Assembly (NCBI RefSeq): GCF_017874035.1
Contig: NZ_JAGGKV010000025.1
Location: forward strand, 1 to 64,000
Length of the DNA: 64,000 nucleotides
Source: Paenibacillus aceris
GTDB lineage: Bacteria > Bacillota > Bacilli > Paenibacillales > NBRC-103111
Direction: 5' to 3'
Shown piece after piece: positions 25,340-33,931 of the stretch. The notes beneath the pieces were generated by a model that was not told the DNA's origin, made no database searches, and was given only the letters and a program-made list of their open reading frames with translations. Numbering within the stretch: position 1 is the first letter of the stretch; every line of letters begins with the position of its first letter. The translations under genes were made by a program, and so were the position numbers.

Positions 25340-25750
25340 TCACCTCGGATCTCCCCATCCCGCTTCCGAATCTTTGGGTGTTACAACACAATTGGATCGA
25401 AGTAAGGGGATAAATTCATGCTCCCATGTGTAGGTACCTATGTCCACAATATAATTGCGGTCAGCATGGGCCTGATGCAAGTACGAATGATTAGCCTCGG
25501 GCAGCGTAGTTGTATCCCAATAGGCGTGTGCGTTATGTCCGTTAAAGATCAAATGAGTCACATCGTACAAACGAATGATGCCTGGCATGACGCTAAAGTC
25601 GCATTCAAAATGCTGAGATACCAGCCATCTGCGCTTGTCAGATATTTCCCAATATGCATAGAGCGAATTTGCACCTACGACCATAAGATGGAGTAAGTCC
25701 TTGTAATATCTGCCGGGAACCTCATATCCCGCAATGGTTGAAGCCTTCAA
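25340..25750 (-). CDS. DUF4912-like small protein, copy 2
   Basis: A 136-residue protein with the same plan as the one at 19003: LLHLMVVGANSLYAYWEISD, IIRLYDVT and EHEFIPLLRSNCVV. A TTG start at 25750 is preferred because AGAGGA lies six bases upstream, while the ATG at 25807 and the one before the TTG have no properly spaced site. Its stop codon lies in the ribosome site of the GH57-GT4 gene that begins at 25330. It is the first gene of the cluster on this strand. Function unknown; a carbohydrate-binding role is inferred from fold style and context. Confidence 0.62.
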   Translation of the reverse strand: MKASTIAGYEVPGRYYKDLLHLMVVGANSLYAYWEISDKRRWLVSQHFECDFSVMPGIIRLYDVTHLIFNGHNAHAYWDTTTLPEANHSYLHQAHADRNYIVDIGTYTWEHEFIPLLRSNCVVTPKDSEAGWGDPR

Positions 25751-25970
25751 GGTCATTCCTCTTTTCTGGCCATCGCATGGTTGAAGATCATTTGCTTGTA
25801 AAAGCATTTGCTTTTCACAAGTAAAATATGCGTGGATTGCTAAAATCTAGATGTCTTGCAAAAAAGGAATTTCAAGCTTTTAAGGCGAATATATTAGATG
25901 AATCCGGGGTAATGAAGATTATGCTACGATGCAAGTTTTCCTCACGGAAAACTCAAAGGGAGTGATATCG

Positions 25971-26393
25971 ATGAGTTTTTGTTGTGGCGCTAGTATGATA
26001 GGTACAAAAGGTACATTGAAGCATATTCGTACGCAGATTCACAATGTGCCCATTCTCTTCTGCCCGGTATGTCACCGCATTGAGGTTCACTATCTGGTGG
26101 AGAACGAGTATGAGATTTTGGCGGAGTATGCTCATGGGGATGGGGCTCACGAGGTTGATTTTGTAGAGTACGTAGATGGGAAAGATCATCTGCTGCACGA
26201 CAACTGTGTGAATCATGAAGGCGAAGAGCCCATGGAGATTGTACGCAGCCAAATTGATATGGCGCTTGATCTGCTCGGAGTGGCAAAGTCCTTAGTCGAC
26301 GACGAGTGGGAAGATCAGCTCATGAAACGATTGAAGATGTTAAGCGTACGCCGCGATAGGCTGAAAAATAAAAAAACCTCTAAGCCTATGTAG
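25971..26393 (+). CDS. Hypothetical protein with paired Cys (zinc-ribbon-like)
   Basis: A 140-residue protein. An N-terminal CC pair (MSFCCGASM) and a later FCPVCHR could bind one metal ion. The middle is acidic with His residues, and the C-terminal 50 residues are charged and helical, ending in a Lys/Arg-rich tail. The ATG at 25971 is chosen for AAAGGGAGTG upstream; a start at 25929 lacks a site. It is a single gene, divergent from the glucan cluster. The family was not recognised. Confidence 0.7.
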   Translation: MSFCCGASMIGTKGTLKHIRTQIHNVPILFCPVCHRIEVHYLVENEYEILAEYAHGDGAHEVDFVEYVDGKDHLLHDNCVNHEGEEPMEIVRSQIDMALDLLGVAKSLVDDEWEDQLMKRLKMLSVRRDRLKNKKTSKPM

Positions 26394-26409
26394 AGGTTAT
26401 ATATTCATA

Positions 26410-26450
26410 AAGGTCGCTATCCTTTCTTAAAGGAAGATAGCGGCCTTTTG
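26410..26450 (+). terminator. Terminator between convergent genes
   Basis: AAGG-CGCTATCC pairs with GGA-GATAGCG-CCTT, followed by TTTG. A smaller hairpin, AACCTCTA/TAGAGGTT, lies just before it at about 26375-26398. The LytTR gene ends from the other side. Confidence 0.7.
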
Positions 26451-26506
26451 TTCGTTGATAAGGAAGTTACAGTTGCTTCGTGCTTCGTATCAACCATTGG
26501 TTGCGG

Positions 26507-27289
26507 TTAAGCATTTACATTCATTTGCAGAAGTAATCGGCCGAATTCTTTTTGCAGGCTTCTGCTTAACGGTATTTTTACAGGTGTATGATTCAAATGA
26601 ATAAGGAATCTGCGTGACGTAGGAAAACTGCTTTCTTTTGCATACGAAACAACGTGCCGCATATTGATAAGAAAGCCTTTGAATGGACTGAAGATCAGAG
26701 GCGAGCTCTGAGACAGGATATCCGTTAGATTGGTGCTGGACTCCATCTGAGCGCCATTCATGAGATGAATTTTTGTTAGACGCTTGTCTTCTTTCTCAAT
26801 GAAAAGGATCGATTCCTCCGAGATGGGCAGCTGAGATTTTTGATTTTTGACAGTTATCCATGTTGTCTTGACAGAAGGTGCCTCTTGGAGCTGCAGACTG
26901 CGCTCTAATTGAACTTCCGCAATGGCTTTCCGAACGGCCGCCTGAAACTTTGGCAGCATCACTGGCTTAGACAAAAAGTAGAGGGATCCAAGATCATGAA
27001 AGCTTGTTAGGATATGGTCGATATTCGTCGTACCGCTAACCATGATCACTTTCTGCTGATAACCCGCTTTACGCAATGATTCCACCATAGTGATGCCATC
27101 CAGACTGCCTGCGAGTCCTATATCGACGAGCATAATGTCCGGAAGAAGCTGATCGTACATCTGAAGAAATTGTTCGCCGTCCGTGGCGATCGAGATGACA
27201 TGCAGCCCGCATTGCTGACAATAGCTTTCAAGTAATTTGCCGACCCAATAATTATCTTCTACGATGGCAACTGTGAAACGGTGCCCCAT
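26507..27289 (-). CDS. LytTR-family response regulator
   Basis: A 260-residue protein. A receiver domain (AIVEDN, Asp in MLVDIGLAG, Lys in FLSKPV) is followed by a LytTR DNA-binding domain (ILFIEKEDKRLTKIHLMNG; FSPFKGFLINMRHVVSY). The ATG at 27289 fits the domain start; a GTG three codons earlier is also possible. No kinase gene is adjacent. The XRE regulator gene lies 236 bases upstream on the same strand. Targets are unknown. Confidence 0.83.
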   Translation of the reverse strand: MGHRFTVAIVEDNYWVGKLLESYCQQCGLHVISIATDGEQFLQMYDQLLPDIMLVDIGLAGSLDGITMVESLRKAGYQQKVIMVSGTTNIDHILTSFHDLGSLYFLSKPVMLPKFQAAVRKAIAEVQLERSLQLQEAPSVKTTWITVKNQKSQLPISEESILFIEKEDKRLTKIHLMNGAQMESSTNLTDILSQSSPLIFSPFKGFLINMRHVVSYAKESSFPTSRRFLIHLNHTPVKIPLSRSLQKEFGRLLLQMNVNA

Positions 27290-27525
27290 ACAATATCGCA
27301 CTCCATTTCTCTCACCTATTCCCCTGCATTTTGTCAGCTTATGCTCAGAAACAGCCAACTTAGTCCACATTGAACGCAAATGATCCGTTTTCCAGTATAA
27401 TTCTTGTTGTAGAGTTAAGTAAGGTATCTCCAGGGAGCAAGCTTGGAAATGATGGGTTAGTATTTTGTTCACGGATGTTGACTCATATGCTCGGTATCGC
27501 ATCAGCTCTGTTTATCTAGTTCACG

Positions 27526-28167
27526 CTAGGTAATGAGCTTAGCTTTCATGGGTAGTTGGCGAGCGTCGGCATCAGCTTCCAAAGCTAAGCCTGTGTTTCG
27601 AGCCACATAGTCCAGGATTATTTGATGATATTTCATTTGCGCCATTGTAGTGATGGTAATGCAAGGTTCATTTTCAAAGGTATCAAAATAAAGTTTGCCT
27701 TCTGAGGAGGCATACTTTTTTATTTTGTTCAGATTAACGAATAGGTGCATATCCATTTTGACAAAATGGAGATCCATTAGCGCTTCTATAAAGCTAGTAA
27801 AAGCCACGAGTGATTCCACATTTTCTTCCACGATTCCATCTTGCGAAAAGTATTTGATTGATTTCGTACCGAACTCGACATACCAGACATTATCTAAACG
27901 GATTTCACCAGGCGCCTGCCAAGATGACGCTTCTTCCAGATATCCGGCTTTCATTAAAAGATCCGTATAAGGATATTGATAGGCTTGCGAAAGCTTCCGT
28001 AAGGTGTCAGGGGATGGCTTGATGATGTCATTCGTGGTACGATTACGTCCGAGCTCTAAGTCTCGAATGTAAGCATGAGACAGGCCACTTTTACTGGCAA
28101 CCTTGCGCAAGGACATTTTCCCGCGTAAAGTCTCGAGAAACTTGCCAAATTGATTACCTTGTTCCAA
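27526..28167 (-). CDS. XRE-family transcriptional regulator
   Basis: A 213-residue protein. Residues 5-75 are a Cro/CI-type helix-turn-helix (LETLRGKMSLRKVASKSGLS; YIRDLELGR; PSPDTLRKLSQAY). The remaining 130 residues form an unrecognised C-terminal domain, possibly for sensing. The TTG start at 28167 has GGAGG eight bases upstream; the in-frame GTG at 28176 overlaps that site. Divergent from sigI, with which it shares the upstream region. Confidence 0.8.
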   Translation of the reverse strand: MEQGNQFGKFLETLRGKMSLRKVASKSGLSHAYIRDLELGRNRTTNDIIKPSPDTLRKLSQAYQYPYTDLLMKAGYLEEASSWQAPGEIRLDNVWYVEFGTKSIKYFSQDGIVEENVESLVAFTSFIEALMDLHFVKMDMHLFVNLNKIKKYASSEGKLYFDTFENEPCITITTMAQMKYHQIILDYVARNTGLALEADADARQLPMKAKLIT

Positions 28168-28309
28168 ATGAAACACCTCCTTCCCTTAATTGTAAAGGAT
28201 TCTAGATTAAAATGAAATCGTCTCCAAAGGTTTTATTTGCCAGTAGGTGCTCATTTGGACATGTATGTTATAATAAATCTACTTTTTATTTCTGTTTTAC
28301 ATAAATCGT

Positions 28310-28339
28310 ACCCCCCGAATTGTCATACATAAGGACGAA
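28310..28339 (+). promoter_or_regulatory. Candidate SigI-dependent promoter of sigI-rsgI
   Basis: ACCCCC at 28310-28315 and CGAA at 28336-28339, 20 bases apart, match the -35 and -10 elements reported for SigI promoters in Bacillus and Clostridium. They lie about 25 bases before the sigI start, so the operon is probably autoregulated. Confidence 0.55.
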
Positions 28340-28363
28340 ACTACTATACTGTGAGGTGGAAAG

Positions 28364-29143
28364 GTGCTACTGGTACTATTCAAAAGGTTCCTTGGGAAAA
28401 AGGAATCCCAGGGACAAAGTGAATCCCATGCCTCTTCCCTTGAGGTTACCATACATCAAATTCAAGCAGGAGACCTAAGACTTAGGAATCAATTTATATC
28501 GGATTATCAGCCCTACGTAGCTAAAGTGACAAGCAGGTTCTGTAAACGATATATAGACCCGGCTAGGGACGATGAATTCAGTATTGCTTTAGGGGCATTT
28601 AATGAAGCGATTAATCAATACTCTTCCGTTATGGGGAGATCTTTCCTTGGTTTTGCTGAAACGGTCATCCGGAGGAGATTAATTGATTTCTTGCGTAAAG
28701 AACAACGTTTCAAAGGACAGATTCCTTATAGTTCATTCGATCAGGAAGATGATGAAGATAACCTACTCAATCCTATTGAGGTTCATCAAGCAATAGAAGC
28801 TTATGAAAAGCAAAAAGGACTTGAAGAACGGCGTAGCGAAATTATGGATTTCAGCCGCTGCTTAAGTGATTTTGATATCGATTTCTCTGAATTGACGGAA
28901 GCCTCTCCTAAACACGACGATTCCAGACAGATGCTCTTCGGCATCGGACGGACGCTAGCACAGGATGCGGAACTTATGCGGACTCTTCTGACGAAACGGC
29001 AGCTGCCCATCAAAGAGCTGCTGGAGCAAGTACAGGTTTCAAGGAAAACATTGGAGCGCAACCGTAAATATCTGATAGCAATTGCTCTCATTTTTAACGG
29101 ACCATACCCTTACTTGCGAGATTATTTACAGATTCGAGAATGA
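28364..29143 (+). CDS. sigI: RNA polymerase sigma factor SigI
   Basis: A 259-residue sigma-70-type factor. The central block FCKRYIDPARDDEFSIALGAFNEAI followed by GFAETVIRRRLIDFLRKEQR is the SigI region-2 signature. The C-terminal region with a helix-turn-helix (LPIKELLEQVQVSRKTLERNRK) recognises promoters. The GTG start follows GAGGTGGAAAG. It is held inactive by the membrane anti-sigma factor encoded 29 bases downstream. SigI responds to heat or cell-envelope stress in Bacillus and to polysaccharides in cellulolytic clostridia. Confidence 0.92.
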   Translation: MLLVLFKRFLGKKESQGQSESHASSLEVTIHQIQAGDLRLRNQFISDYQPYVAKVTSRFCKRYIDPARDDEFSIALGAFNEAINQYSSVMGRSFLGFAETVIRRRLIDFLRKEQRFKGQIPYSSFDQEDDEDNLLNPIEVHQAIEAYEKQKGLEERRSEIMDFSRCLSDFDIDFSELTEASPKHDDSRQMLFGIGRTLAQDAELMRTLLTKRQLPIKELLEQVQVSRKTLERNRKYLIAIALIFNGPYPYLRDYLQIRE

Positions 29144-29172
29144 GGACAGCATAAAGAAAGGAAGAACAGCGC

Positions 29173-30579
29173 ATGAACAAGGGAATCGTAATGGAAATAA
29201 GCGAGAGCTCCATTATTGTCATGAATCCAGAGGGTCGATTTGAGAAGCTTCCTAGGGGGACGCGAAATTGTGAAATAGGGGAAGAAATACTGTTTGCACC
29301 TGTAAATAGGCGCTTCCGGGTACCGCAAATAGGAATTCTTTCTGGTTTGGCGGCCGCAATTGTCTTGTGTTTCGTCTTAGTATCTACACTGACAGGCAGC
29401 GTGCCGAGTGACCAAGTGGTTGCTTATGTAACCATAGATATCAATCCGAGTATTGAAATTGGCATTGATAACAAAGAGATTGTACAGGACTTAAACGGAT
29501 TAAATTCAGATGGCGTTGAGTTAATCAGCACCTTGCAGTATAAGGGCAAATCGCTAGAAGACGTCACCTCAGATATTCTGGATAGGGCTGAGCAAGGAGC
29601 ACTAGCCAAAGGTGAAGGCGACATTATCATCTCCTCCACGGTCGTAGAGCAAAAAGCAGCAGTGAATGATGAGGCGATTGCAACCAAGCTGAAAAATCAG
29701 GTCAGCAAGCATATTGAGCAAGCACATCCGGAGCAAGTCAAAAACTATGAAGTCACTGCGTTCGCAGCACCGCAAGAAGTAAGACAAGAAGCAAAGGCCA
29801 GCGGTGTATCCGCAGGTAAATATGCCATCTATCTTAATGCCGTAGATAATGGGGTTAAAGTATCGCTGGATGATATCAAAAGTGTCTCCATCCATCAGCT
29901 AGCGAAGGAAAACGGCGGGATTGATAAATTGGTAGCTCCATCCAAGCCGATCGATAAGTCCTCTTTGCAAAGGCTGGTCGCTGATGAGAAATCCGGTAAG
30001 CTGAGCGAGCGAAATCAACTGATTCAAAACGATTCTAATAAAGGCAAGAACAATGCGAACAATGACAAGAACGACAACAACAGCAATGGCAACAATACGA
30101 CTAAGCTTGGTAAGAAGGATAATAATGTCAAACCAAGTGTGAAGCCGACACCTACACCTACGCCGAAAAATGTCCGCAACGACAATAAGAATGACCGAGA
30201 TAACAATAATGATCGTGAAGACAAAAATGGCAAAAACGGTACTAACGGCAATAACGATAAGAATGACAAAAATAATGATAATAACGACAAGAACGACAAA
30301 AATGATAATAACGGCAAGAATGACAACGGAGATAAAAAATCAACACCAAAGCCGGACCACAGAGATGACGATGATTCGAAAAATGAATCATCGTCAAAGC
30401 CACGAGAAACCCCAAAACCTAGTGGAAAGCCGACCAGCAATCCAACGAGTAAGTCGACGGCCAAACCGACAGCGAAGCCGATATCGACAGCGAAGCCGGA
30501 GAATGATCGGAACTCCAATTTCCATTGGAATTGGGGCGATCGCAGCTGGGATGACAAGAAAGACGGTAAGGACGATTGA
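29173..30579 (+). CDS. rsgI: RsgI-type anti-sigma factor with a low-complexity extracellular tail
   Basis: A 468-residue membrane protein. Residues 1-50 are the RsgI N-terminal sigma-binding domain (MNKGIVMEISESSIIVM), and 53-74 are a transmembrane helix. An extracellular domain carries the conserved VTIDINPSIE, whose N91-P92 bond is the site of self-cleavage in studied RsgI proteins. From about 285 to 450 the tail is Asn/Asp/Lys-rich and then Pro/Thr/Ser/Lys-rich, ending in a Trp-rich FHWNWGDRSW. The tail has no recognised carbohydrate-binding domain. It is probably a wall-spanning stalk and may vary in length between strains. Confidence 0.88.
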   Translation: MNKGIVMEISESSIIVMNPEGRFEKLPRGTRNCEIGEEILFAPVNRRFRVPQIGILSGLAAAIVLCFVLVSTLTGSVPSDQVVAYVTIDINPSIEIGIDNKEIVQDLNGLNSDGVELISTLQYKGKSLEDVTSDILDRAEQGALAKGEGDIIISSTVVEQKAAVNDEAIATKLKNQVSKHIEQAHPEQVKNYEVTAFAAPQEVRQEAKASGVSAGKYAIYLNAVDNGVKVSLDDIKSVSIHQLAKENGGIDKLVAPSKPIDKSSLQRLVADEKSGKLSERNQLIQNDSNKGKNNANNDKNDNNSNGNNTTKLGKKDNNVKPSVKPTPTPTPKNVRNDNKNDRDNNNDREDKNGKNGTNGNNDKNDKNNDNNDKNDKNDNNGKNDNGDKKSTPKPDHRDDDDSKNESSSKPRETPKPSGKPTSNPTSKSTAKPTAKPISTAKPENDRNSNFHWNWGDRSWDDKKDGKDD

Positions 30580-30592
30580 TCATGATTGAACG

Positions 30593-30638
30593 AAATCCCT
30601 GTGTACACTTTTAGGAGTGTTACGGGGATTTTTTTGGA
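30593..30638 (+). terminator. Terminator of sigI-rsgI
   Basis: AAATCCC-GT-ACAC pairs with GTGT-AC-GGGATTT, followed by TTTTTT. Confidence 0.8.
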
Positions 30639-30639
30639 T

Positions 30640-30950
30640 CAAGGGGGGAGGTCCGACACATCGCTGCTGAGTCACCTCCTACCGGTATGCAGTGATCCGG
30701 AATTTAACCCCTATCAGATATGCAACGATCAAGCAGTCAACCCATATTGATAACCACTGATCATCTGATGGTCACACGACACCTATTCACTCCTGAACTT
30801 GTCCCACTCATATTTCGGTCATACCCGTCAGTCGCCCCAATGTGCGAACCTGCTACCTGTGTCATACGTCAGTCGCTCCCATTACACCATCCCGCCAACC
30901 TACGAGGATGCTGCAGCGCTGTGACCATCCCGAAGATTCGGTCAAGCATT
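30640..30950. other. Non-coding stretch with no recognised feature
   Basis: No frame here has a ribosome site or protein-like composition. A short direct repeat is visible (CGTCAGTCGC at about 30827 and 30868). The stretch leads into the dispersed repeat at 30954. Confidence 0.4.
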
Positions 30951-30953
30951 TAG

Positions 30954-31131
30954 GGGAACTACGATCCACTATTTGCAATAAATCGGGGATTTTAATCAAG
31001 TGAAGGGAACAGTGATCCCTTATATTGACTTCCTTGACCAATAAGCGCACAAACAGATGAAATACAGCCCTGTAGTTCCCCCTCGCCTCCCGATTGGCCG
31101 TTTTTTGGAGAAATAGTGCCCTGTAGTTCCC
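30954..31131. repeat. Four-unit dispersed repeat with inverted halves (CCCTGTAGTTCC family)
   Basis: Two units read on the minus strand start at 30954 (GGGAACTACGATCC) and 31005 (GGGAACAGTGATCC), 51 bp apart. Two plus-strand units, CCCTGTAGTTCC at 31068-31079 and 31119-31130, are also 51 bp apart. The plus-strand units match those at 109 and 160. The inverted arrangement could let the transcript fold into a long hairpin. Confidence 0.6.
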
Positions 31132-31180
31132 TAATCATTCACGACTTCGTGGAAAGTAGGACCAAGTTGTATTACAATAG

Positions 31181-31192
31181 TTGCATATGCAA
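31181..31192. promoter_or_regulatory. Perfect palindrome TTGCATATGCAA
   Basis: A 12-base perfect palindrome sits 45 bases before the aldo/keto reductase start, just after a possible -10 box TACAAT at about 31173. The position suits a repressor operator; the regulator is unknown. Confidence 0.35.
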
Positions 31193-31236
31193 TTATTCAT
31201 CCACTCGTTAACGGAACTGGGAAGGGAGATATTGGT

Positions 31237-32250
31237 TTGAGATATTCGAGATTCGGTAAATCAGGCTACAACGTATCGTCACTTGGCTTTGGTGCAATGA
31301 ACCTTCCGAGTGTACCACTAGAACAGGCTAGAGAAGCATTAAACTATGCCTTGGACCACGGCATTAATTATATTGACACCGCAGCAGCTTATCGCAACAG
31401 TGAGGAGATCATCGGCGAATGCATTTCGCATCGCAGAGGGGAGTACTTTCTAGCGACGAAAACGGGGGCGCGTGATTACGAAACCGCGAAGGCGGAGATC
31501 GAGCGAAGTCTGGTGCGGATGAAGACAGACCATGTAGACTTGCTTCAAATTCACTATGTGAACTATGTGAGTGAGTTTAAGAAAGCCATGGATGTGGAAG
31601 GAGCCTACAAGGCAGCCCTGGAAGCCCAGCGTGAAGGCAAAGTACGCTTCATCGGCATTTCCGGTCACCGGCCGGACTTGCTGACGAAGTGGATCGCCAA
31701 AGGGCAATTCGATCAAATTTTGTTTCATTTGAATTTGGCGCAGCCTTTTGCCCTAGATGAGTTGATTCCCAAAGCGACAGAGATGGATTTAATGAAGGTC
31801 GCGATGAAGCCTTTGTCCGGCGGATTCATTCAACCCGTGGACCGGGCCATCCGTTATCCGTACAGCCAAGACGTGCATGTGACAATATCAGGGATGGTAA
31901 GCGTTAAAGAAGTACAGGAAAACCTGGCTGCGCAAGAGCAGGAAGTTGGAACAGAAGAGCGCCAAGAACTCGAACAATTGGCTATCGAGCTGGGTCAGCA
32001 CGATTGCAGACGCTGCAACTATTGTTCGTGTCCGCTAGAAATCGCTATCCCGGATGTGATGATCTCCAGCAGATTTAGGGATAAATTTGGCTTGCTGCCG
32101 AAGGGCGAGGGATTTTTCGAAAGACAAAAGGATAGAATAGTAGGCTGTGCTGACCATGATCCGTGTAAAGAGAAGCCGCTTTGCGAGGAGAAATGTCCGT
32201 ACCATCTGCCTATGCAATCTGTCATTCAGAAGGCAGCGTCTTTCTATTAA
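31237..32250 (+). CDS. Aldo/keto reductase with C-terminal cysteine cluster
   Basis: A 337-residue protein. The AKR barrel spans 1-240 (GFGAMNLPS; catalytic Asp and Tyr in YIDTAAAY; KTG; HVDLLQIHYV). The C-terminal 90 residues contain CRRCNYCSCP and CADHDPCKEKPLCEEKCPYH, resembling the iron-sulfur tail of COG1453-type reductases. The first motif is CxxCxxCxCP, two residues shorter than the usual CxxCxxCxxxCP. The TTG start follows AGGGAGA by eight bases. Substrate unknown. It is followed 21 bases later by pepA and probably cotranscribed. Confidence 0.85.
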   Translation: MRYSRFGKSGYNVSSLGFGAMNLPSVPLEQAREALNYALDHGINYIDTAAAYRNSEEIIGECISHRRGEYFLATKTGARDYETAKAEIERSLVRMKTDHVDLLQIHYVNYVSEFKKAMDVEGAYKAALEAQREGKVRFIGISGHRPDLLTKWIAKGQFDQILFHLNLAQPFALDELIPKATEMDLMKVAMKPLSGGFIQPVDRAIRYPYSQDVHVTISGMVSVKEVQENLAAQEQEVGTEERQELEQLAIELGQHDCRRCNYCSCPLEIAIPDVMISSRFRDKFGLLPKGEGFFERQKDRIVGCADHDPCKEKPLCEEKCPYHLPMQSVIQKAASFY

Positions 32251-32271
32251 ATAAACAGGGAGAATGACACA

Positions 32272-33780
32272 ATGTTTGCAAAAATCACTGAAATTACGAC
32301 GGGCGTGTTCACGTCATTCACGCATAACGACCAAGGGGCAGACGCCATCCTCGTCTGCCTAAGTGAAGCTGAGCTGCGCGAGGACACCGTCCTCGGCCAC
32401 CCGCAGCTCGACCAGGCCCTTCAGCGCATGCGCGCTAAGGGCCTCTTCTCCGGCGCCTCAGGCGAGCTCGAGGCGCTGCCAACCCACGGGCTGCTGCCGT
32501 ATGCGTACGTGCTCGTTGCGGGGCTCGGCCCCGCAGCATCACGCGATACGCTGCGAGCAGCCGCCGTCTATGCAGCGCGCGAGGCACTCGCGCTGAAGCT
32601 GGAAAGCTTGGCGCTGAAGCTGCCAAGCGGCATTGACAGCCGGTCCGCCGTCACGGCGACGACCGAAGGGCTGCTTCTCGGTACATACCGCATCGCGGTG
32701 TACCGCAGAAACGAACCGGCGCGCGCAGAGCTGCGCCGGGCGGTACTGCTTACAGAAGCGGCTGCGGACGCAGCGCTTCTGTCATCCGCGATCGCAGCCG
32801 CCGAGGCGGTTGCGGAGGGGACTAACTATGCCCGGGATCTCACGAACCTCCCGGCGAATAAGCTGCTTCCGGCTACTCTTGCAGAGGAAGCCATGAAGCT
32901 TGCCCAGCACTACGGCTTCGGCTGCGAAGTGCTGGATGAGTACGAGATCGCTGCCCGGGGGATGGGCGGCCTGATCGCGGTTGGCGCAGGCAGCGCCAAC
33001 CCGCCACGGATGATCACCCTGCAGTATAAGGGGGATCCCGACTCCACCGACGTGCTGGGCCTCGTCGGCAAGGGCGTGACCTTCGATACCGGCGGCATCT
33101 CGATGAAAAGCCCCGACGGCATGGAAGAAATGATCAGCGATATGGGCGGAGCCGCAACACTGCTTGGAGCTCTTCACGTCGTCGGTCAGTTGAAACCGAA
33201 GATTAACATAGTAGTCGTCATACCGGCGGCTGAAAATATGACGTCCGGCTCCGCATATCGTCCAGGCGATATCGTGACGATGCTTAGCGGACACTCCGTG
33301 GAAGTGCTGAATACGGACGCGGAAGGCCGCATAATCTTGGCAGAGGGCATCACTTACGCGAAGCAGCTCGGAGCGACGCGGCTTATTGATGTAGCTACCT
33401 TGACCGGGGCCATCTTAATTTCCTTCGCTGATGTGGCGACGGGAGCCGTGACGAACGATGATGACTTCCTGAAACCGCTGCTTCAAGCGGCAAGAGAAGC
33501 GGGAGAAAAGCTTTGGCAGCTGCCAAACTATCCTGAGTACCGTGACATGCTGAAAAGCGATGTCGCCGATATCAAGAATCAGGCTTCCTCAGATCGCTGG
33601 GCGGGAGCCATCACTGGCGGGCTGTTCATCGGCTACTTCGCTGAAAAAACGCCTTGGATTCATTTGGATACGGGCGGCACCGCCTGGTTATGGTCAGCCA
33701 AAGGCATCGAGCCCAAAGGGGCAACGGGCGTTATGGTACGAACGTTAGCCGTCTATTTGTGCGGCGATCAGTTGAAATAA
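32272..33780 (+). CDS. pepA: Leucyl aminopeptidase, M17 family
   Basis: A 502-residue cytoplasmic metallopeptidase that removes N-terminal residues from peptides. The C-terminal catalytic half has the two-zinc motifs GKGVTFDTGGISMKS, the Asp of MGGAATLLGA, and NTDAEGRIILAEG. The N-terminal half is the variable macro-like domain. The region 32330-33120 is strongly GC-rich compared with both ends of the gene. The gene originally ended at a terminator shared with the convergent gene at 35536, now split by an insertion sequence. Confidence 0.95.
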   Translation: MFAKITEITTGVFTSFTHNDQGADAILVCLSEAELREDTVLGHPQLDQALQRMRAKGLFSGASGELEALPTHGLLPYAYVLVAGLGPAASRDTLRAAAVYAAREALALKLESLALKLPSGIDSRSAVTATTEGLLLGTYRIAVYRRNEPARAELRRAVLLTEAAADAALLSSAIAAAEAVAEGTNYARDLTNLPANKLLPATLAEEAMKLAQHYGFGCEVLDEYEIAARGMGGLIAVGAGSANPPRMITLQYKGDPDSTDVLGLVGKGVTFDTGGISMKSPDGMEEMISDMGGAATLLGALHVVGQLKPKINIVVVIPAAENMTSGSAYRPGDIVTMLSGHSVEVLNTDAEGRIILAEGITYAKQLGATRLIDVATLTGAILISFADVATGAVTNDDDFLKPLLQAAREAGEKLWQLPNYPEYRDMLKSDVADIKNQASSDRWAGAITGGLFIGYFAEKTPWIHLDTGGTAWLWSAKGIEPKGATGVMVRTLAVYLCGDQLK

Positions 33781-33848
33781 ATGTTGATCACAAAAAAACA
33801 CCCAGCCTGAAAAGGAGGCCACTGAAAAAGTCTTCTAAATTAAAGCAA

Positions 33849-33892
33849 GGTACAGATTTTCTCAATTTTTTGAGGAGACTGTACCTTTTTTC
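33849..33892 (+). terminator. Terminator-like hairpin at the left end of the IS
   Basis: GGTACAG (33849-33855) pairs with CTGTACC (33879-33885) with inner CTC/GAG pairing, followed by TTTTTT. It would stop pepA transcripts before the transposase gene. Confidence 0.7.
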
Positions 33893-33931
33893 TGTATAAT
33901 TAAGAGTATTAAACTTAGCGGGTGGTTAGGG

